A DNA stretch of 64,000 bases from Clostridia bacterium (GCA_900765095.1 CAAFRB010000058.1:1-64000); one strand, 5' to 3'; positions 35,277-44,575 are shown, counted from the stretch's first letter. Translations and numbers: made by a program. The notes: a model not told the origin generated them from the sequence alone.

Positions 35277-35594
35277 TTATTTTAATTCTTCTATTAACTC
35301 TTCAAGCTCTTCTTTTGGCAAAAATCCAACTTCTCTTTCAATCTCCTTGCCATCTTTAAAGAATACAAGTGTTGGCATAGCATTGACACCATATCTAATT
35401 GCACAATCTTGACTTTCATCAACGTCAACCTTATAAAATTGAACTTCTCCGTTATATTGTTTATCAAGCTCAACTAATATAGGTGACAACTCTTGGCATG
35501 GTCCACACCAAGTTGCAAAAAAATCCACCACAACCAACTTATCGCCATTTAAAACTTCTGATAATATTCTTTCATTTTCTATATGATGTATCAT
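35277..35594 (-). CDS. trxA: Thioredoxin
   Basis: A 105-residue thioredoxin with active site FATWCGPCQ near residues 27-35 and the cis-Pro loop VNAMPTLVFF near 71-80. Cytoplasmic disulfide reductase. No thioredoxin reductase is adjacent. Start after TTGGAGGAATTATAA. Confidence 0.95.
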   Translation of the reverse strand: MIHHIENERILSEVLNGDKLVVVDFFATWCGPCQELSPILVELDKQYNGEVQFYKVDVDESQDCAIRYGVNAMPTLVFFKDGKEIEREVGFLPKEELEELIEELK

Positions 35595-35691
35595 TTATAA
35601 TTCCTCCAATTTTGTTTTATTTTTTGTTAATATTATTATACCAATATATATGAATTTTATTAGATATTAAAGCTTTATTTCTAAGCAAATA

Positions 35692-36797
35692 CTACATTTC
35701 ATTTAACGCCCTCAAAATCTTATCCGGCATATCACTCATTGATTCTATAATTTTACAATAATTGTAAAGCTTTTCTTTATCTATTTTGCAGTGATACCAC
35801 CTAGTTTTTACAATGTCAAAAATCTTTCCAGAAAAGAATCGTATGCATAGGATATCATCTTTCAAAATCATCTCACATTCAATGCCTGTTTCTTTGTAAA
35901 ATTTCAATATAGCCTCCATTACTCCATTTGCCAACATCATTTTAGCATTTATTACATCGCTCGAATATGTAACAAAGTTTTCATCAAACTCCTGATACCC
36001 CATTAGCACTTTGCTCTCTTCTGGTAATATTTTTCCCATACTCCTTAATATCTTTTTATTTTGTAACACATAGATTGTCATATCAAAAGATTTAGGTAGT
36101 CTTGTAACAGATACCATTCCTGTAAAGCTTTCTACTTCGCCCCAATTTACATCATAGTGCGTTGTATTAAGCATTGCAAAATTAAGGTTATTTTTCGTTA
36201 CTCCGTTACCGAAAAAATACGTTTTTACAACTCCAATATCTTCAGGGCTTGCACTTGCATAGCATTTTAGTACATCGTCTTCTTGCATAGAAAACTCTTT
36301 AGGCAAGGATTTTTTCATTAAAGAACTAGCACTGAAACCATGTGGCCTAACAAAAAATGATTTGGGGTTATAAACTCCTGATATCTCCTTAAAGTATTTT
36401 TTATGATTCTTTTTTCCAAAATAGGTAGAATAATACTATTACCGTATTCTTTTGAACCATCAGTTGTAAGAAAATCTGTAATACTTAATTTAACATCAAA
36501 TTTTTTCGTTACTATTTTATTGACAATAAAAAATTTGCACATAGTCAAAGCATAATAGTTAGCTACCAAAAATATTATAAGACACACGAGACCAAGGCCC
36601 AAGATACTACCATTTGAAAGTGCTTCAACTATAGCATAATGATTTCCCCTAAAAAGAATACATATCACTAAAAAAGTGACAGTAACCTCAACCAAAAATA
36701 GTATAGTCACTCTTTTCGTTCCTTTTTCAACATTTTTTATTTCCTCAAATTCTGTCACTTCGTTATAAAACTTTTCAAATTCAAAATCTTCTTTCAT
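35692..36797 (-). CDS. DUF3137-like membrane protein interrupted by a frameshift
   Basis: Two reading frames that look like one gene. The first (36797-36318) gives a charged N terminus, two membrane helices and KFDVKLSITDFL. The second (36318-35692) gives the DUF3137-like C-terminal pattern SFTGMVSVTRLPKSFD and YSSDVINAKMMLANGVMEAI. The second ORF has no ribosome binding site before its ATG, and its frame stays open upstream to about 36440. A one-base change at the A-run at 36413-36418 (minus GGAAAAAAG) joins them as LEKKNHKKYFKEISGV. Whether this is slippage, mutation or a sequencing error cannot be told. Function unknown. Confidence 0.65.
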
Positions 36798-36967
36798 ATG
36801 CTCTTCTCCTTATATGACAACCAAGCTTTGATTATAATTCATTAATTTCGTGGTAACTTCACTACTCTTATACTACCATTCGAACAATTGAATGTCAATT
36901 TTCTAATTGCTCGATTTCTTGAACATATCAGCAATAGCAAAAATTTTTAAAATACTAAGATAAAATT

Positions 36968-36998
36968 TTGTAATATATTCCTTTAATTATGATATAAT
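36968..36998 (+). promoter_or_regulatory. Promoter for murI
   Basis: TATAAT (36993-36998) preceded by TGA (extended -10). A TTGTAA lies 19 nt upstream. Confidence 0.6.
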
Positions 36999-37029
36999 GA
37001 TACCACCATCACATAAAGGAAGGAGATTT

Positions 37030-37065
37030 GTGACAATAATAATATATCATTGTCACACAAAATAA
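37030..37065 (+). promoter_or_regulatory. murI leader mini-ORF and hairpin
   Basis: A GTG with a strong ribosome binding site (AGGAAGGAGATTT) opens an 11-codon frame (product MTIIIYHCHTK) whose TAA ends 1 nt before the murI ATG. The same bases form a perfect hairpin, GTGACAAT (37030-37037) and ATTGTCAC (37049-37056), between the binding site and the murI start. Folding would bring them together. Confidence 0.6.
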
Positions 37066-37066
37066 T

Positions 37067-37828
37067 ATGGATAATAGACCAATAGGCATGTTCGACTCTG
37101 GTTGTGGAGGTCTTACTGTCTTAAAAGAATATATAAAAAAATTACCTAACGAAGATTTTATTTATTATGGAGATACCGCACATTTGCCTTATGGAGATAA
37201 ATCGCCTAGTACAATACTTAAATACTCTGAAGAAATTGTAGATTTTCTAATAAATAAAAACGTTAAGATGATTGTAATTGCATGTGGCACAGCTAGTGCA
37301 ATATCGTATAAATTTTTAAAAAATAAATACAATATAGAGATAAAAAATATAATTGAACCTGCTGTAAAATCTCTAAAAGACACCAACATTGGAGTAATTG
37401 CAACCAAAGCAACTATAAACAGTAATGCTTGGGAAAATGCAATTCTAAAAATGCACCCATCCGCTAAAGTAACTTCTGTTGCATGTCCTCTATTTGTTCC
37501 TCTTATAGAAGAAGGGTTTATAGAAAATCCTGCCACAGACTTTGTTATTAAAGAATACATGAAAAACTTTGATGGTAAAAATATATCTTCGTTGATACTT
37601 GGATGTACGCATTACCCTCTTCTTAAAGAAAAAATCAAAAAGAGTTTCGATTATGAAATAAACTTAATCGATGTTGGTGAAGCATCAGCATTAGATACAA
37701 AATCGTACCTGGACGAAAACATGCTGAATAACGATAGAAATCATATAGGCACATGCTCTTTTTTCTCTAGCGATGATTTTAATGACTTTATTCAGAAAGC
37801 CAAATGTATAGGAATAGACGTTGAATAA
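37067..37828 (+). CDS. murI: Glutamate racemase
   Basis: A 253-residue MurI that makes D-glutamate for peptidoglycan. The substrate motif IGMFDSGCGGLTVL is near residues 6-19, the first catalytic Cys is in VIACGTASA near 74-82 (CGT instead of the common CNT, a known clostridial variant) and the second in LGCTHYPLL near 185-193. The ATG has no ribosome binding site at normal spacing; the only one is 31-45 nt upstream, before the mini-ORF. Confidence 0.95.
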   Translation: MDNRPIGMFDSGCGGLTVLKEYIKKLPNEDFIYYGDTAHLPYGDKSPSTILKYSEEIVDFLINKNVKMIVIACGTASAISYKFLKNKYNIEIKNIIEPAVKSLKDTNIGVIATKATINSNAWENAILKMHPSAKVTSVACPLFVPLIEEGFIENPATDFVIKEYMKNFDGKNISSLILGCTHYPLLKEKIKKSFDYEINLIDVGEASALDTKSYLDENMLNNDRNHIGTCSFFSSDDFNDFIQKAKCIGIDVE

Positions 37829-37870
37829 AAACTTGCTACATAAAAAATATTGTTTTTAGTTAAATTAAAT

Positions 37871-37923
37871 AAGGATAAAGCTTAAAGTTCATACGGACCT
37901 CAAGGCTTTATCCTTATTTTTAT
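37871..37923 (+). terminator. murI intrinsic terminator
   Basis: AAGGATAAAGC (37871-37881) and GCTTTATCCTT (37905-37915), perfect 11 bp, followed by ATTTTTAT. Repeat copy J begins at its T-tract. Confidence 0.85.
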
Positions 37924-38030
37924 ACGATAAAAAAGTAACAAATTTGTAATCTTTTATGTACTAATTTTCTTTCCCATTGCATAAAAAATTTAATTTATAC
38001 GAGAGTTTTTAAGTCTTTCTTGTAACATGT
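37921..38030 (-). repeat. Intergenic repeat, copy J (reverse orientation)
   Basis: On the minus strand: CTCTCGTATAAATTAAATTTTTTATGCA, then ATGGGAAAGAAAATTAGTACATAA and AAGATTACAAATTTGTTAC, matching linker and gamma loop of the other copies. The outer gamma arm is decayed. It abuts the murI terminator. Confidence 0.7.
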
Positions 38031-38065
38031 TAAGAATTTCAAACACACGTATTTGTATATGTTTA

Positions 38066-38530
38066 CTAATTATATTTTTCAATTTCTTCATGAATATTAT
38101 CTGTTGATGAAAGTGGAATAACAACATTCAATTTATAGTTTACAACATAATCCTCATCGATATATTCTATCCCCATTTCACTTAATGTAGCACTATCCAA
38201 TAAATACCAATCATTACCGATTGCCTTTATTACTTCTTCTTCCACACCCTCATCATTGATTCTTACAGAACTGATTTTAGCATTCTTCACCCCATACAAA
38301 GTAGCATTTGCTGGAGTTAATACCCCTGATGTTGCAACTTTAGCTGATTCTCTACTTACCACAGCCTTTACTTCTGACAAATTCGTTTCTTTAACTTGTG
38401 CCTTTGCCTCTCTTAATACTTTTACGCCACCAACTATTGATACGGATGCTATTATCGCCATGACTATAATCATAGCTATTATAGTTACAAGTGTTACGCC
38501 TTTTTCTTCTTTTATATCTAGTCTTCTCAT
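38066..38530 (-). CDS. Pilin-like protein 3 (prepilin-type N terminus)
   Basis: A 154-residue protein with a basic leader and hydrophobic helix EKGVTLVTIIAMIIVMAIIA, then a helical stem and the pattern DWYLLDSATLSEMGI ... DYVVNYKLNVVIPL, also seen in the products at 21775, 22317 and 22801. The start at 38530 follows AAGAGGAGGATATTA. Stand-alone gene. Role unknown; likely exported and membrane-held. Confidence 0.75.
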   Translation of the reverse strand: MRRLDIKEEKGVTLVTIIAMIIVMAIIASVSIVGGVKVLREAKAQVKETNLSEVKAVVSRESAKVATSGVLTPANATLYGVKNAKISSVRINDEGVEEEVIKAIGNDWYLLDSATLSEMGIEYIDEDYVVNYKLNVVIPLSSTDNIHEEIEKYN

Positions 38531-38697
38531 TAATATCCTCCTCTTACACTCTCGCTCTGGCATTTTAAGTAATTAATTTTATTCAAGTTTATATTTAAAA
38601 CGAAAGTTTACGCTTTTGTTATAGTTATCAAAATTATACTAAACTTAAATTGCTATCGTAATAATCTTTAATACCTAACAGCATTATATCATTTGAA

Positions 38698-38733
38698 TAA
38701 AAAAAAGAGAATAGACTTTTTAATCTATTCTCT
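38698..38733 (-). terminator. Terminator of the rpsF-ssb-rpsR operon
   Basis: On the minus strand, AGAGAATAGA-TTAAAAAG-TCTATTCTCT (perfect 10 bp) followed by seven or more Ts. Confidence 0.9.
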
Positions 38734-38799
38734 AATTAATTTTATAAAATGTTTAAATATCATCTTATTATATAATTTATTACATCCACTTTATATAAA

Positions 38800-39087
38800 T
38801 TATTCAGCTGTGTATGGTAATAAAGCTATATGTCTAGCTCTCTTAACAGCAAGAGTCATTTCTCTTTGGTGTTTTGCACAAAGACCTGTTACTCTTCTTG
38901 GTAAGATTTTACCTTTTTCACTGACATACTTCTTTAACTTATCTGAATCTTTGTAATCAATAACTAAGTTTTTATCTGCACAAAATGCGCAAACTTTCTT
39001 TTTGATTCTTCTTTGTCTTGGCATTGAATCATCATCATTATTGTTGTTTCTGTTATTGAATTTTCTATTTCCTTTTTTATCAGCCAT
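38800..39087 (-). CDS. rpsR: 30S ribosomal protein S18
   Basis: A 95-residue S18. The core (KKVCAFCADKN ... RRVTGLCAKHQRE) keeps the zinc-type Cys/His set. The N-terminal 25 residues are an Asn/Asp-rich extension (NNRNNNNDDD). Last gene of rpsF-ssb-rpsR, with a strong terminator. Start after AGGAGGAAATATTAAA. Confidence 0.97.
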   Translation of the reverse strand: MADKKGNRKFNNRNNNNDDDSMPRQRRIKKKVCAFCADKNLVIDYKDSDKLKKYVSEKGKILPRRVTGLCAKHQREMTLAVKRARHIALLPYTAE

Positions 39088-39132
39088 TTTAATATTTCCT
39101 CCTATCTTTTTTATTCAAGAGTTACAATTACC

Positions 39133-39564
39133 TTAGAATGGTAAATCGTCATCTGTAACTTGTGAAAAATCACTAGGTGCAGCATTTGCATTGAAAGTAG
39201 TTCCTGTAGCATTATTGTCGCCGAAAGGATTAGCTTCCGCTTCTCTCTTCGTGTCCGCAAAATACGCTTCTTCAGCAATAACTTCAGTAACATATACTTT
39301 CTTGCCATCTTTGTCATCGTAATTTCTTGTTTGTAATCTTCCGATTACACCAACTTGTTGACCTTTTTTAAAATACTTACTACAAAATTCACCTGTTTTA
39401 TCCCAAGCAACTATGTTTATAAAATCTGCTTGTCTTTCTTCTCCTTGTTTTGCAAATCTTCTGTTTACAGCAAGTGAAAAAGAAGCTACAAGTGTGTTAT
39501 TTGTAGACGTGTATCTTACTTCTGGATCTCTAGTTAATCTACCCATTAGAACAACTTTATTCAT
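39133..39564 (-). CDS. ssb: Single-stranded DNA-binding protein
   Basis: A 143-residue SSB with an OB fold (MNKVVLMGRLTRDPEVRYT, WDKTGEFCSKYFKKGQ) and the acidic partner-binding tip DDDLPF at the C terminus. It coats single-stranded DNA in replication and repair. It lies between rpsF and rpsR as in most bacteria. Confidence 0.98.
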   Translation of the reverse strand: MNKVVLMGRLTRDPEVRYTSTNNTLVASFSLAVNRRFAKQGEERQADFINIVAWDKTGEFCSKYFKKGQQVGVIGRLQTRNYDDKDGKKVYVTEVIAEEAYFADTKREAEANPFGDNNATGTTFNANAAPSDFSQVTDDDLPF

Positions 39565-39579
39565 TATAAGTCCTCCTCT

Positions 39580-39858
39580 TTACTTTTTGATAACTATGTG
39601 TTTGATAACTTCATCAGTGATGTTATAAACTCTGTCTAGTTCATCAATAAATTCTGGGTTGCTAGTAAAATTAACTAAAGTATAGTATCCTTCGTTTTGT
39701 TTTTGGATAGGATATGCTAGCTTTTTCTTTCCCCATTCCTCTGTTGATTCAACTGTACCATGCTCACCAATAAGTGCTAAGAACTTATCGATTGTTGCTT
39801 TTGTGGCAGCTTCATCAAGAGTAGAATCAATAATCATAATTGTTTCGTATTTGTTCAT
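39580..39858 (-). CDS. rpsF: 30S ribosomal protein S6
   Basis: A 92-residue S6 (MNKYETIMIIDSTLDE ... KKLAYPIQKQNEGYYTLVNF), partner of S18 on the 30S platform. The start at 39858 follows AAAAGGAGGTGTAATA. The leader upstream holds a short palindromic segment (CATACTAGGTATGG) that may be the start of an S6:S18 autoregulatory site, but this is weak. Confidence 0.97.
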   Translation of the reverse strand: MNKYETIMIIDSTLDEAATKATIDKFLALIGEHGTVESTEEWGKKKLAYPIQKQNEGYYTLVNFTSNPEFIDELDRVYNITDEVIKHIVIKK

Positions 39859-39957
39859 TATTACACCTCCTTTTGGACTAACGGCCCCATACCTAGTATG
39901 GAGCAAGGCAGTTTTTACTGCTCTAATATATTACCACGATTTAACAAATTTTGCAAG

Positions 39958-41118
39958 TTAAATATTTATAGTTTTTCGTGTTAATTCTACCAAATTCAAT
40001 TCGGTATATCCTTTAATATCAATCTTGCTCCTATCTTTTTTCGCTTCATTTTGCATTATTTTAATTATTTGACTCTGATTTTCTTTGTTAAGCAAGTCAA
40101 TATAATCAACAACAATAATACCACCAACATCTCTTAGCCTTATCTGATGCATTATTTCTGCCGCAGCTTCTTTATTTACTATTAATGCCGTTTGCTCTAA
40201 ATTTTTATTACCAACATATTTTCCAGAATTAACATCAATTGCAGTTAAAGCTTCTGTCTTATCTATGACTATGTATCCTCCGCATTTTAGCCAAATTTTA
40301 CGTTTAAATGCACTTTCATAACTAGACATAAAGCCTTGGTCTTGAATGATATTTTTCGAATCAACAAACTGTATTGATTCTTCAGACTTTAAGCCTACTT
40401 GTTTTATTTGTTGATATAGTTCCTTATCATTTACATATATTTTCTTAGTTTCTCTAGTTATCAAATCTCTACTTATTTTTGAAACAAGTTCATGTTCATT
40501 ATATAATAGCTCTTGTTTTTCATCTTCCTCGTATTTACAACATATATTTTTCCACTTTTCAACAAGTTCGTTTATATCTTTTTTTATTTCTCCTTCATTA
40601 ATACCAACAGCATCCGTTCTTACAATCGCTCCGTACCCTTCTGGTATGTTCCTTTTTAACATTTCTACTAATCTATCTTTTTCTTCATTTCCTTCTACTT
40701 TTTGAGAAATAGTTATAATGTCTGTGTTTGGCATTAACACAATGTAATTTCCAGGAATTGTTATATGCGTTGACACTCTTGCACCTTTTAATGATGTAGG
40801 TACTTTCCTTACTTGAACTAAAATCTTTTGTCCAACATGCAAAACATCTGAAATTTTAAAAGCAATACTTTGACTTTCTTTAGTTACATCCGTCTTTGGT
40901 ATAGCATCTTTTATAGGTATAAAAGCATTCTTTTCTAGTCCAATATCCACAAAAGCCGCCTGCATACCATCTACTACATCTTTCACTTCTCCTCTATAAA
41001 TATTTCCTAATATACTTTCTTCGCCCTGTTTGTATGAATATATTTCTACAATTAAATTATTTTCTAACACACATACGTCAATTTTCTCATCGTCTTTGTT
41101 TACTATTAACTCACTCAT
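39958..41118 (-). CDS. rng: Ribonuclease E/G family protein
   Basis: A 386-residue Rne/Rng endoribonuclease. An S1 domain (SILGNIYRGEVKDVVDGMQAAFVDIG) is near 35-60, and the catalytic domain has KTEALTAIDVNSGK near 285 and GGIIVVDYIDLL near 330. It stops right after LVELTRKTINI, so the zinc-link CPxC that usually follows is missing. RNase G trims rRNA and decays mRNA. It overlaps the end of pth by 8 bp. Confidence 0.93.
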   Translation of the reverse strand: MSELIVNKDDEKIDVCVLENNLIVEIYSYKQGEESILGNIYRGEVKDVVDGMQAAFVDIGLEKNAFIPIKDAIPKTDVTKESQSIAFKISDVLHVGQKILVQVRKVPTSLKGARVSTHITIPGNYIVLMPNTDIITISQKVEGNEEKDRLVEMLKRNIPEGYGAIVRTDAVGINEGEIKKDINELVEKWKNICCKYEEDEKQELLYNEHELVSKISRDLITRETKKIYVNDKELYQQIKQVGLKSEESIQFVDSKNIIQDQGFMSSYESAFKRKIWLKCGGYIVIDKTEALTAIDVNSGKYVGNKNLEQTALIVNKEAAAEIMHQIRLRDVGGIIVVDYIDLLNKENQSQIIKIMQNEAKKDRSKIDIKGYTELNLVELTRKTINI

Positions 41119-41690
41119 TTTTTTCCCCACTTTTATTATACAAATTCATAGCTTTCTGAACTCCATGTTTGATAATCTCATCTACGGCTTTGTAAACTCT
41201 ATTCTTTAAATCTTTAACACATTCCATCTCTTCTTTTGTTAACTTCATTAAAACATAATCTTTTAAATCTATTTCTTGAGGAGGTCTGCCTGTTCCCATT
41301 CTTACTCTTGTAAAATTCTGGCTTTTCAGCAATTCCGTAATGTTTCTCATTCCGTTATGAGTTCCTGGACTTCCACTTGGCTTAATTCTTAATCCTCCAA
41401 AAGGTAAGTCGATATCATCATATATAACAATTAAATCTTCCAAATCCAACTTATAAAAGTTTACTATCTTGATCATGCTTTCACCACTTAAATTCATATA
41501 TGTTTGTGGTTTCACTAGCATTATCTTTTCACCATCTAGTATTCCCTCACCAATCATCGCATCAAATTTGCTTTTATTCACTTTAATATTCCATTTTGAG
41601 GCAATTTCATCTATTGCCATAAATCCGAAATTATGACGTGTATCATCGTATCTAGAACCCGGGTTTCCGTAAGCCTACTATCACTTTCAT
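41111..41690 (-). CDS. pth: Peptidyl-tRNA hydrolase with a +1 frameshift at a CGG codon
   Basis: Essential Pth, 192 residues if the shift is read. The ATG at 41690 follows GGAGGAATCAGT and codes MKVIVGL, then TTA-CGG; continuing in that frame hits TAG after four more codons. Skipping the C (41669) gives GNPGSRYDDTRHNFGFMAID, exactly the conserved Pth N terminus with the catalytic His. The rest (KPQTYMNLSG, YDDIDLPFGGLR, GTHNGMRNI) is intact. Reading only the downstream frame would lose the active-site region. CGG is the only such codon in the gene. Confidence 0.93.
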
Positions 41691-41706
41691 ACTGATTCCT
41701 CCAACA

Positions 41707-41735
41707 AGTATCAAATTTACATAAAAATTAAACAA
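41707..41735 (-). promoter_or_regulatory. Promoter for pth-rng
   Basis: On the minus strand, TTGTTT, a 17-nt spacer and GATACT, about 20 nt before the pth start. Confidence 0.5.
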
Positions 41736-41750
41736 ATTTACAGATATCAC

Positions 41751-41779
41751 TTGAATTTTTACTTAAAATATAGCATAAT
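41751..41779 (+). promoter_or_regulatory. Promoter for the coupling-ATPase gene
   Basis: TTGAAT (41751-41756), a 17-nt spacer and CATAAT (41774-41779). Divergent from the pth promoter. Confidence 0.6.
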
Positions 41780-41823
41780 ATAGATGATGATTTTTGTCAA
41801 CAAAATGAGCGTGGAGGTTATTT

Positions 41824-44403
41824 ATGTTTAAAGCCTTAAATTCTGAATTTAAAAAGATAATTTATATAATAATGAACCCAATTGATTCAATTCTTAAACC
41901 ATTTGGTATTGATGTAAGTTCATTCTTTTCGTACGTATTTGCAATAGGAGCTACATTACTTACATTTGATAGGTTAATTGAATTATTTTGTGTATTATTT
42001 ACTGGTCAATTTGTTAATTACTGGTCACCATTGATGTATACATTTGCTTTATTTGTAATTACAGCTGGATACAGCATCTTGTGTGCTTCTCCATTTTGTA
42101 AAACGATTTTGCAACCCGTAAAATACTATATATACTATTCTATAGCATTTAGGATTATATGTGGTGTAATGGTGGCACAGTGGGTAAATGAATTTTCTTG
42201 GTATTTATTGATGGGATTTTCAAACTTCAAGTACATAGCTACAAATGTGCCAGAGCTTATTAATCCAGCTATAACATCATTGACTTTTCTATTTCCATTA
42301 TTCTTGTTAAAGACGTCGATATTCTATTACATAGACGATGTTATGGATGCAGACCAAGACTGGATAGACTCCTTCGAAGACTTCAAGGGATTCAAGTTGG
42401 TTCCGGAAAAAAGTACAAGAAAGACTCCATCTGTATATATGTGTAATGCACAAATTTGCTTAGATGATAAAACCGGAAAGGCAGCTATAATCCCTGAGAA
42501 AAAGAGATTTGAAGCCGTGTTAGTAGAAGGAGCAACTGGTACTGGTAAAACAGCTACAATAGTTGAACCAATGTGTGCCATGGACCTAGAACGTAAGTAC
42601 TTCTTCAGAGAAGTTAGTAAACGATTAGCATATAATGCTTTAAATGCTGGTCTTGCAACGTTAAGAGTTCCATACAATAATGAATATCTAAACAGAAACT
42701 TTACTCTTTCATTTATAAAGCCGAAGCCTACAAGAGTAAATGAATACAAGAACTATGTAAAAGATATGTTGAAATATACAGATCCTGAAACAGGGGAAAT
42801 GTATTATAGGGGTGTAGGATTCACATTAGTTGCACCAGATAACGCTTGTATAGAACGTGTAAGAAAAGTAGCTAAAGCTTACCAAATAGACGTAAATATA
42901 ATTGACCCTATGGATCCAGATTCACTTGGTATAAACCCATTTATAGGAACTGATCCAGCAAAGGTTGCAAGTATTATATCGACAGTATTAAAAGGAATGT
43001 ACGAGTCTGAAAATGCAAGTAGTAACAACGTATTCTTTGCTAACGTTACTCAACAAGCATTTGAAAACTTGGCTATTTTGTTAAAACTTGTTTATCCAAG
43101 GATGAACAATGGTGCATTGCCAACACTTGAAGATATGCTTTCTATACTTAACAACTTTGATTTAGCCGAAGAAATGACAGAAGTATTGAAGAAAGACCCT
43201 CAATTATCTGAAGATTATAAATCTTTGATAGGATATTTCGAGAAGAATTTCTACAAGCCACCAGTTAATATCCATGGTTATGAAATAGCATCAACTTATG
43301 GTAGTGGTAGAAAAGAAACTGAGAAATTCGTCTATGGTGCGATTACTCAGCTAGATAACTTCTTAAGAAACCCAGGTATTAAACGTGTACTTTGTAGTAG
43401 AGATAACAACGTAAATCTTGATAAAGTACTTGCAGAAGGACAAATAATTACAGCTTGTACAAGACAAGGTGACTTGGGTGAGATACATCAAAAAGCCTTT
43501 GGTATGTTTGTAATCCTTTCTTTAAAAGATGCAGTATTAAGAAGACCTGGTATTGAAGATACAAGAACTCCTCACTTTGTATACATAGATGAGTTCCCAT
43601 TGTACGTAAATAAAGATACAGAAGCCTTCTTCACATTGTTTAGAAAATATCGTTGTGGAACTTTAATTACTATACAGAACTTATCGCAATTGACTAAAAA
43701 TAGCTCTTTAGGATACTTTAAAGACGTAATTATAACAAATACAAAAACACAAATAGTATTCGGTGATATGACTAGTGAGGAATCAGAATTCTGGTCTAAA
43801 GAGTTTGGTAATAAGAAGAAATGGAAATATAAACGTATCCTTGCTGATGGTTCTACTCAAGAAGGTGCAGATAAGATAACAGCAAACTTTATGGGTGCAG
43901 AAATAGATTACAAGCCTCATTACAAACCAGCAAAAATTGTTAGTCTTCCATTTAAGACTTGTATATACAAGACAAAAGACGAGTCCGGAAAAACAATTGT
44001 TGGTAGAGGTAAAACAGACTTCATATCTAAGAAGTTCTACGAACCAAAGAAATGTTCAAATTATAACTTTGAGATATTTGAAAATGCAGAAACAGAAAAT
44101 GTTTCTACGGCAAGTAATAATGGTTCAGGCGATAACTTTTACACAGAAAACGAGTTCTATTCTGCTCCAAAAGCTACAGAATCTAGCAATAGCAGTGCAA
44201 TTAACTTAGATGTAACTTCTAGACCAATGGATAATGTAAATGATATATACATCGACTTAGGTAGTGACAATACTAATAATATCGTGGTAGATAGCTTTCC
44301 TATAAAATCACCAACTAGTTCAGGTGCAAACGAGATCAACATGAAGGATAAAGTTAATTCTGATGCAGATCCTATCGTAATTAATTTTAAGAAAAATAAA
44401 TAA
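41824..44403 (+). CDS. TraG/VirD4-like type IV coupling ATPase
   Basis: An 859-residue protein with four or so N-terminal membrane helices (to about residue 170), Walker A VEGATGTGKTATIVEP near 235-250, Walker B HFVYIDEFPLYV near 580 and the TraM-recognition-like LFRKYRCGTLITIQNLSQL. The last 130 residues are a low-complexity Asn/Ser-rich tail. Coupling proteins feed DNA or protein to type IV secretion channels, but no relaxase or channel gene is next to it. A replication-relaxation-like gene lies 1.3 kb away. Start after GTGGAGGTTATTT. Codon use matches core genes, so it looks long resident. Confidence 0.85.
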   Translation: MFKALNSEFKKIIYIIMNPIDSILKPFGIDVSSFFSYVFAIGATLLTFDRLIELFCVLFTGQFVNYWSPLMYTFALFVITAGYSILCASPFCKTILQPVKYYIYYSIAFRIICGVMVAQWVNEFSWYLLMGFSNFKYIATNVPELINPAITSLTFLFPLFLLKTSIFYYIDDVMDADQDWIDSFEDFKGFKLVPEKSTRKTPSVYMCNAQICLDDKTGKAAIIPEKKRFEAVLVEGATGTGKTATIVEPMCAMDLERKYFFREVSKRLAYNALNAGLATLRVPYNNEYLNRNFTLSFIKPKPTRVNEYKNYVKDMLKYTDPETGEMYYRGVGFTLVAPDNACIERVRKVAKAYQIDVNIIDPMDPDSLGINPFIGTDPAKVASIISTVLKGMYESENASSNNVFFANVTQQAFENLAILLKLVYPRMNNGALPTLEDMLSILNNFDLAEEMTEVLKKDPQLSEDYKSLIGYFEKNFYKPPVNIHGYEIASTYGSGRKETEKFVYGAITQLDNFLRNPGIKRVLCSRDNNVNLDKVLAEGQIITACTRQGDLGEIHQKAFGMFVILSLKDAVLRRPGIEDTRTPHFVYIDEFPLYVNKDTEAFFTLFRKYRCGTLITIQNLSQLTKNSSLGYFKDVIITNTKTQIVFGDMTSEESEFWSKEFGNKKKWKYKRILADGSTQEGADKITANFMGAEIDYKPHYKPAKIVSLPFKTCIYKTKDESGKTIVGRGKTDFISKKFYEPKKCSNYNFEIFENAETENVSTASNNGSGDNFYTENEFYSAPKATESSNSSAINLDVTSRPMDNVNDIYIDLGSDNTNNIVVDSFPIKSPTSSGANEINMKDKVNSDADPIVINFKKNK

Positions 44404-44417
44404 GTATTATAATCGAA

Positions 44418-44449
44418 AAGGCGCCACTTCAATGTGACGTCTTTTTTAT
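44418..44449 (+). terminator. Terminator of the coupling-ATPase gene
   Basis: GGCGCCAC-TTCAAT-GTGACGTC (one mismatch, one wobble) followed by TTTTTT. Repeat copy K starts at the T-tract. Confidence 0.7.
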
Positions 44450-44575
44450 GCAAGAGATTTTCTTTCAGCCGAAAATTCTTGAAAATCAAAGATTTTCGGT
44501 TTCCTTGTACAATTAAAAGTAACAAATTTGTAACCCTTTATATATTAATTTTTTTACCTCAATTGAAAATTATTA
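44449..44575 (-). repeat. Intergenic repeat, copy K (reverse orientation)
   Basis: Beta hairpin (CAAGAGATTTTC ... GAAAATTCTTG, 44451-44481), alpha-like stem (GAAAATC-AAA-GATTTTC) and part of gamma (AAAAGTAACAAATTTGTAAC ... TATATTAATTTTTTTACC). Divergent but same module order. Confidence 0.7.

Noticed and set aside
36413..36442. DUF3137 break as another CGG frameshift
   Set aside because: The nearby CGG is out of phase in the upstream frame and the shift needed is -1 or +2, not +1.
37290..37320. CGT instead of CNT at the MurI catalytic Cys as a sign of inactivation
   Set aside because: This variant is known in clostridial MurI, and the second Cys motif is normal.
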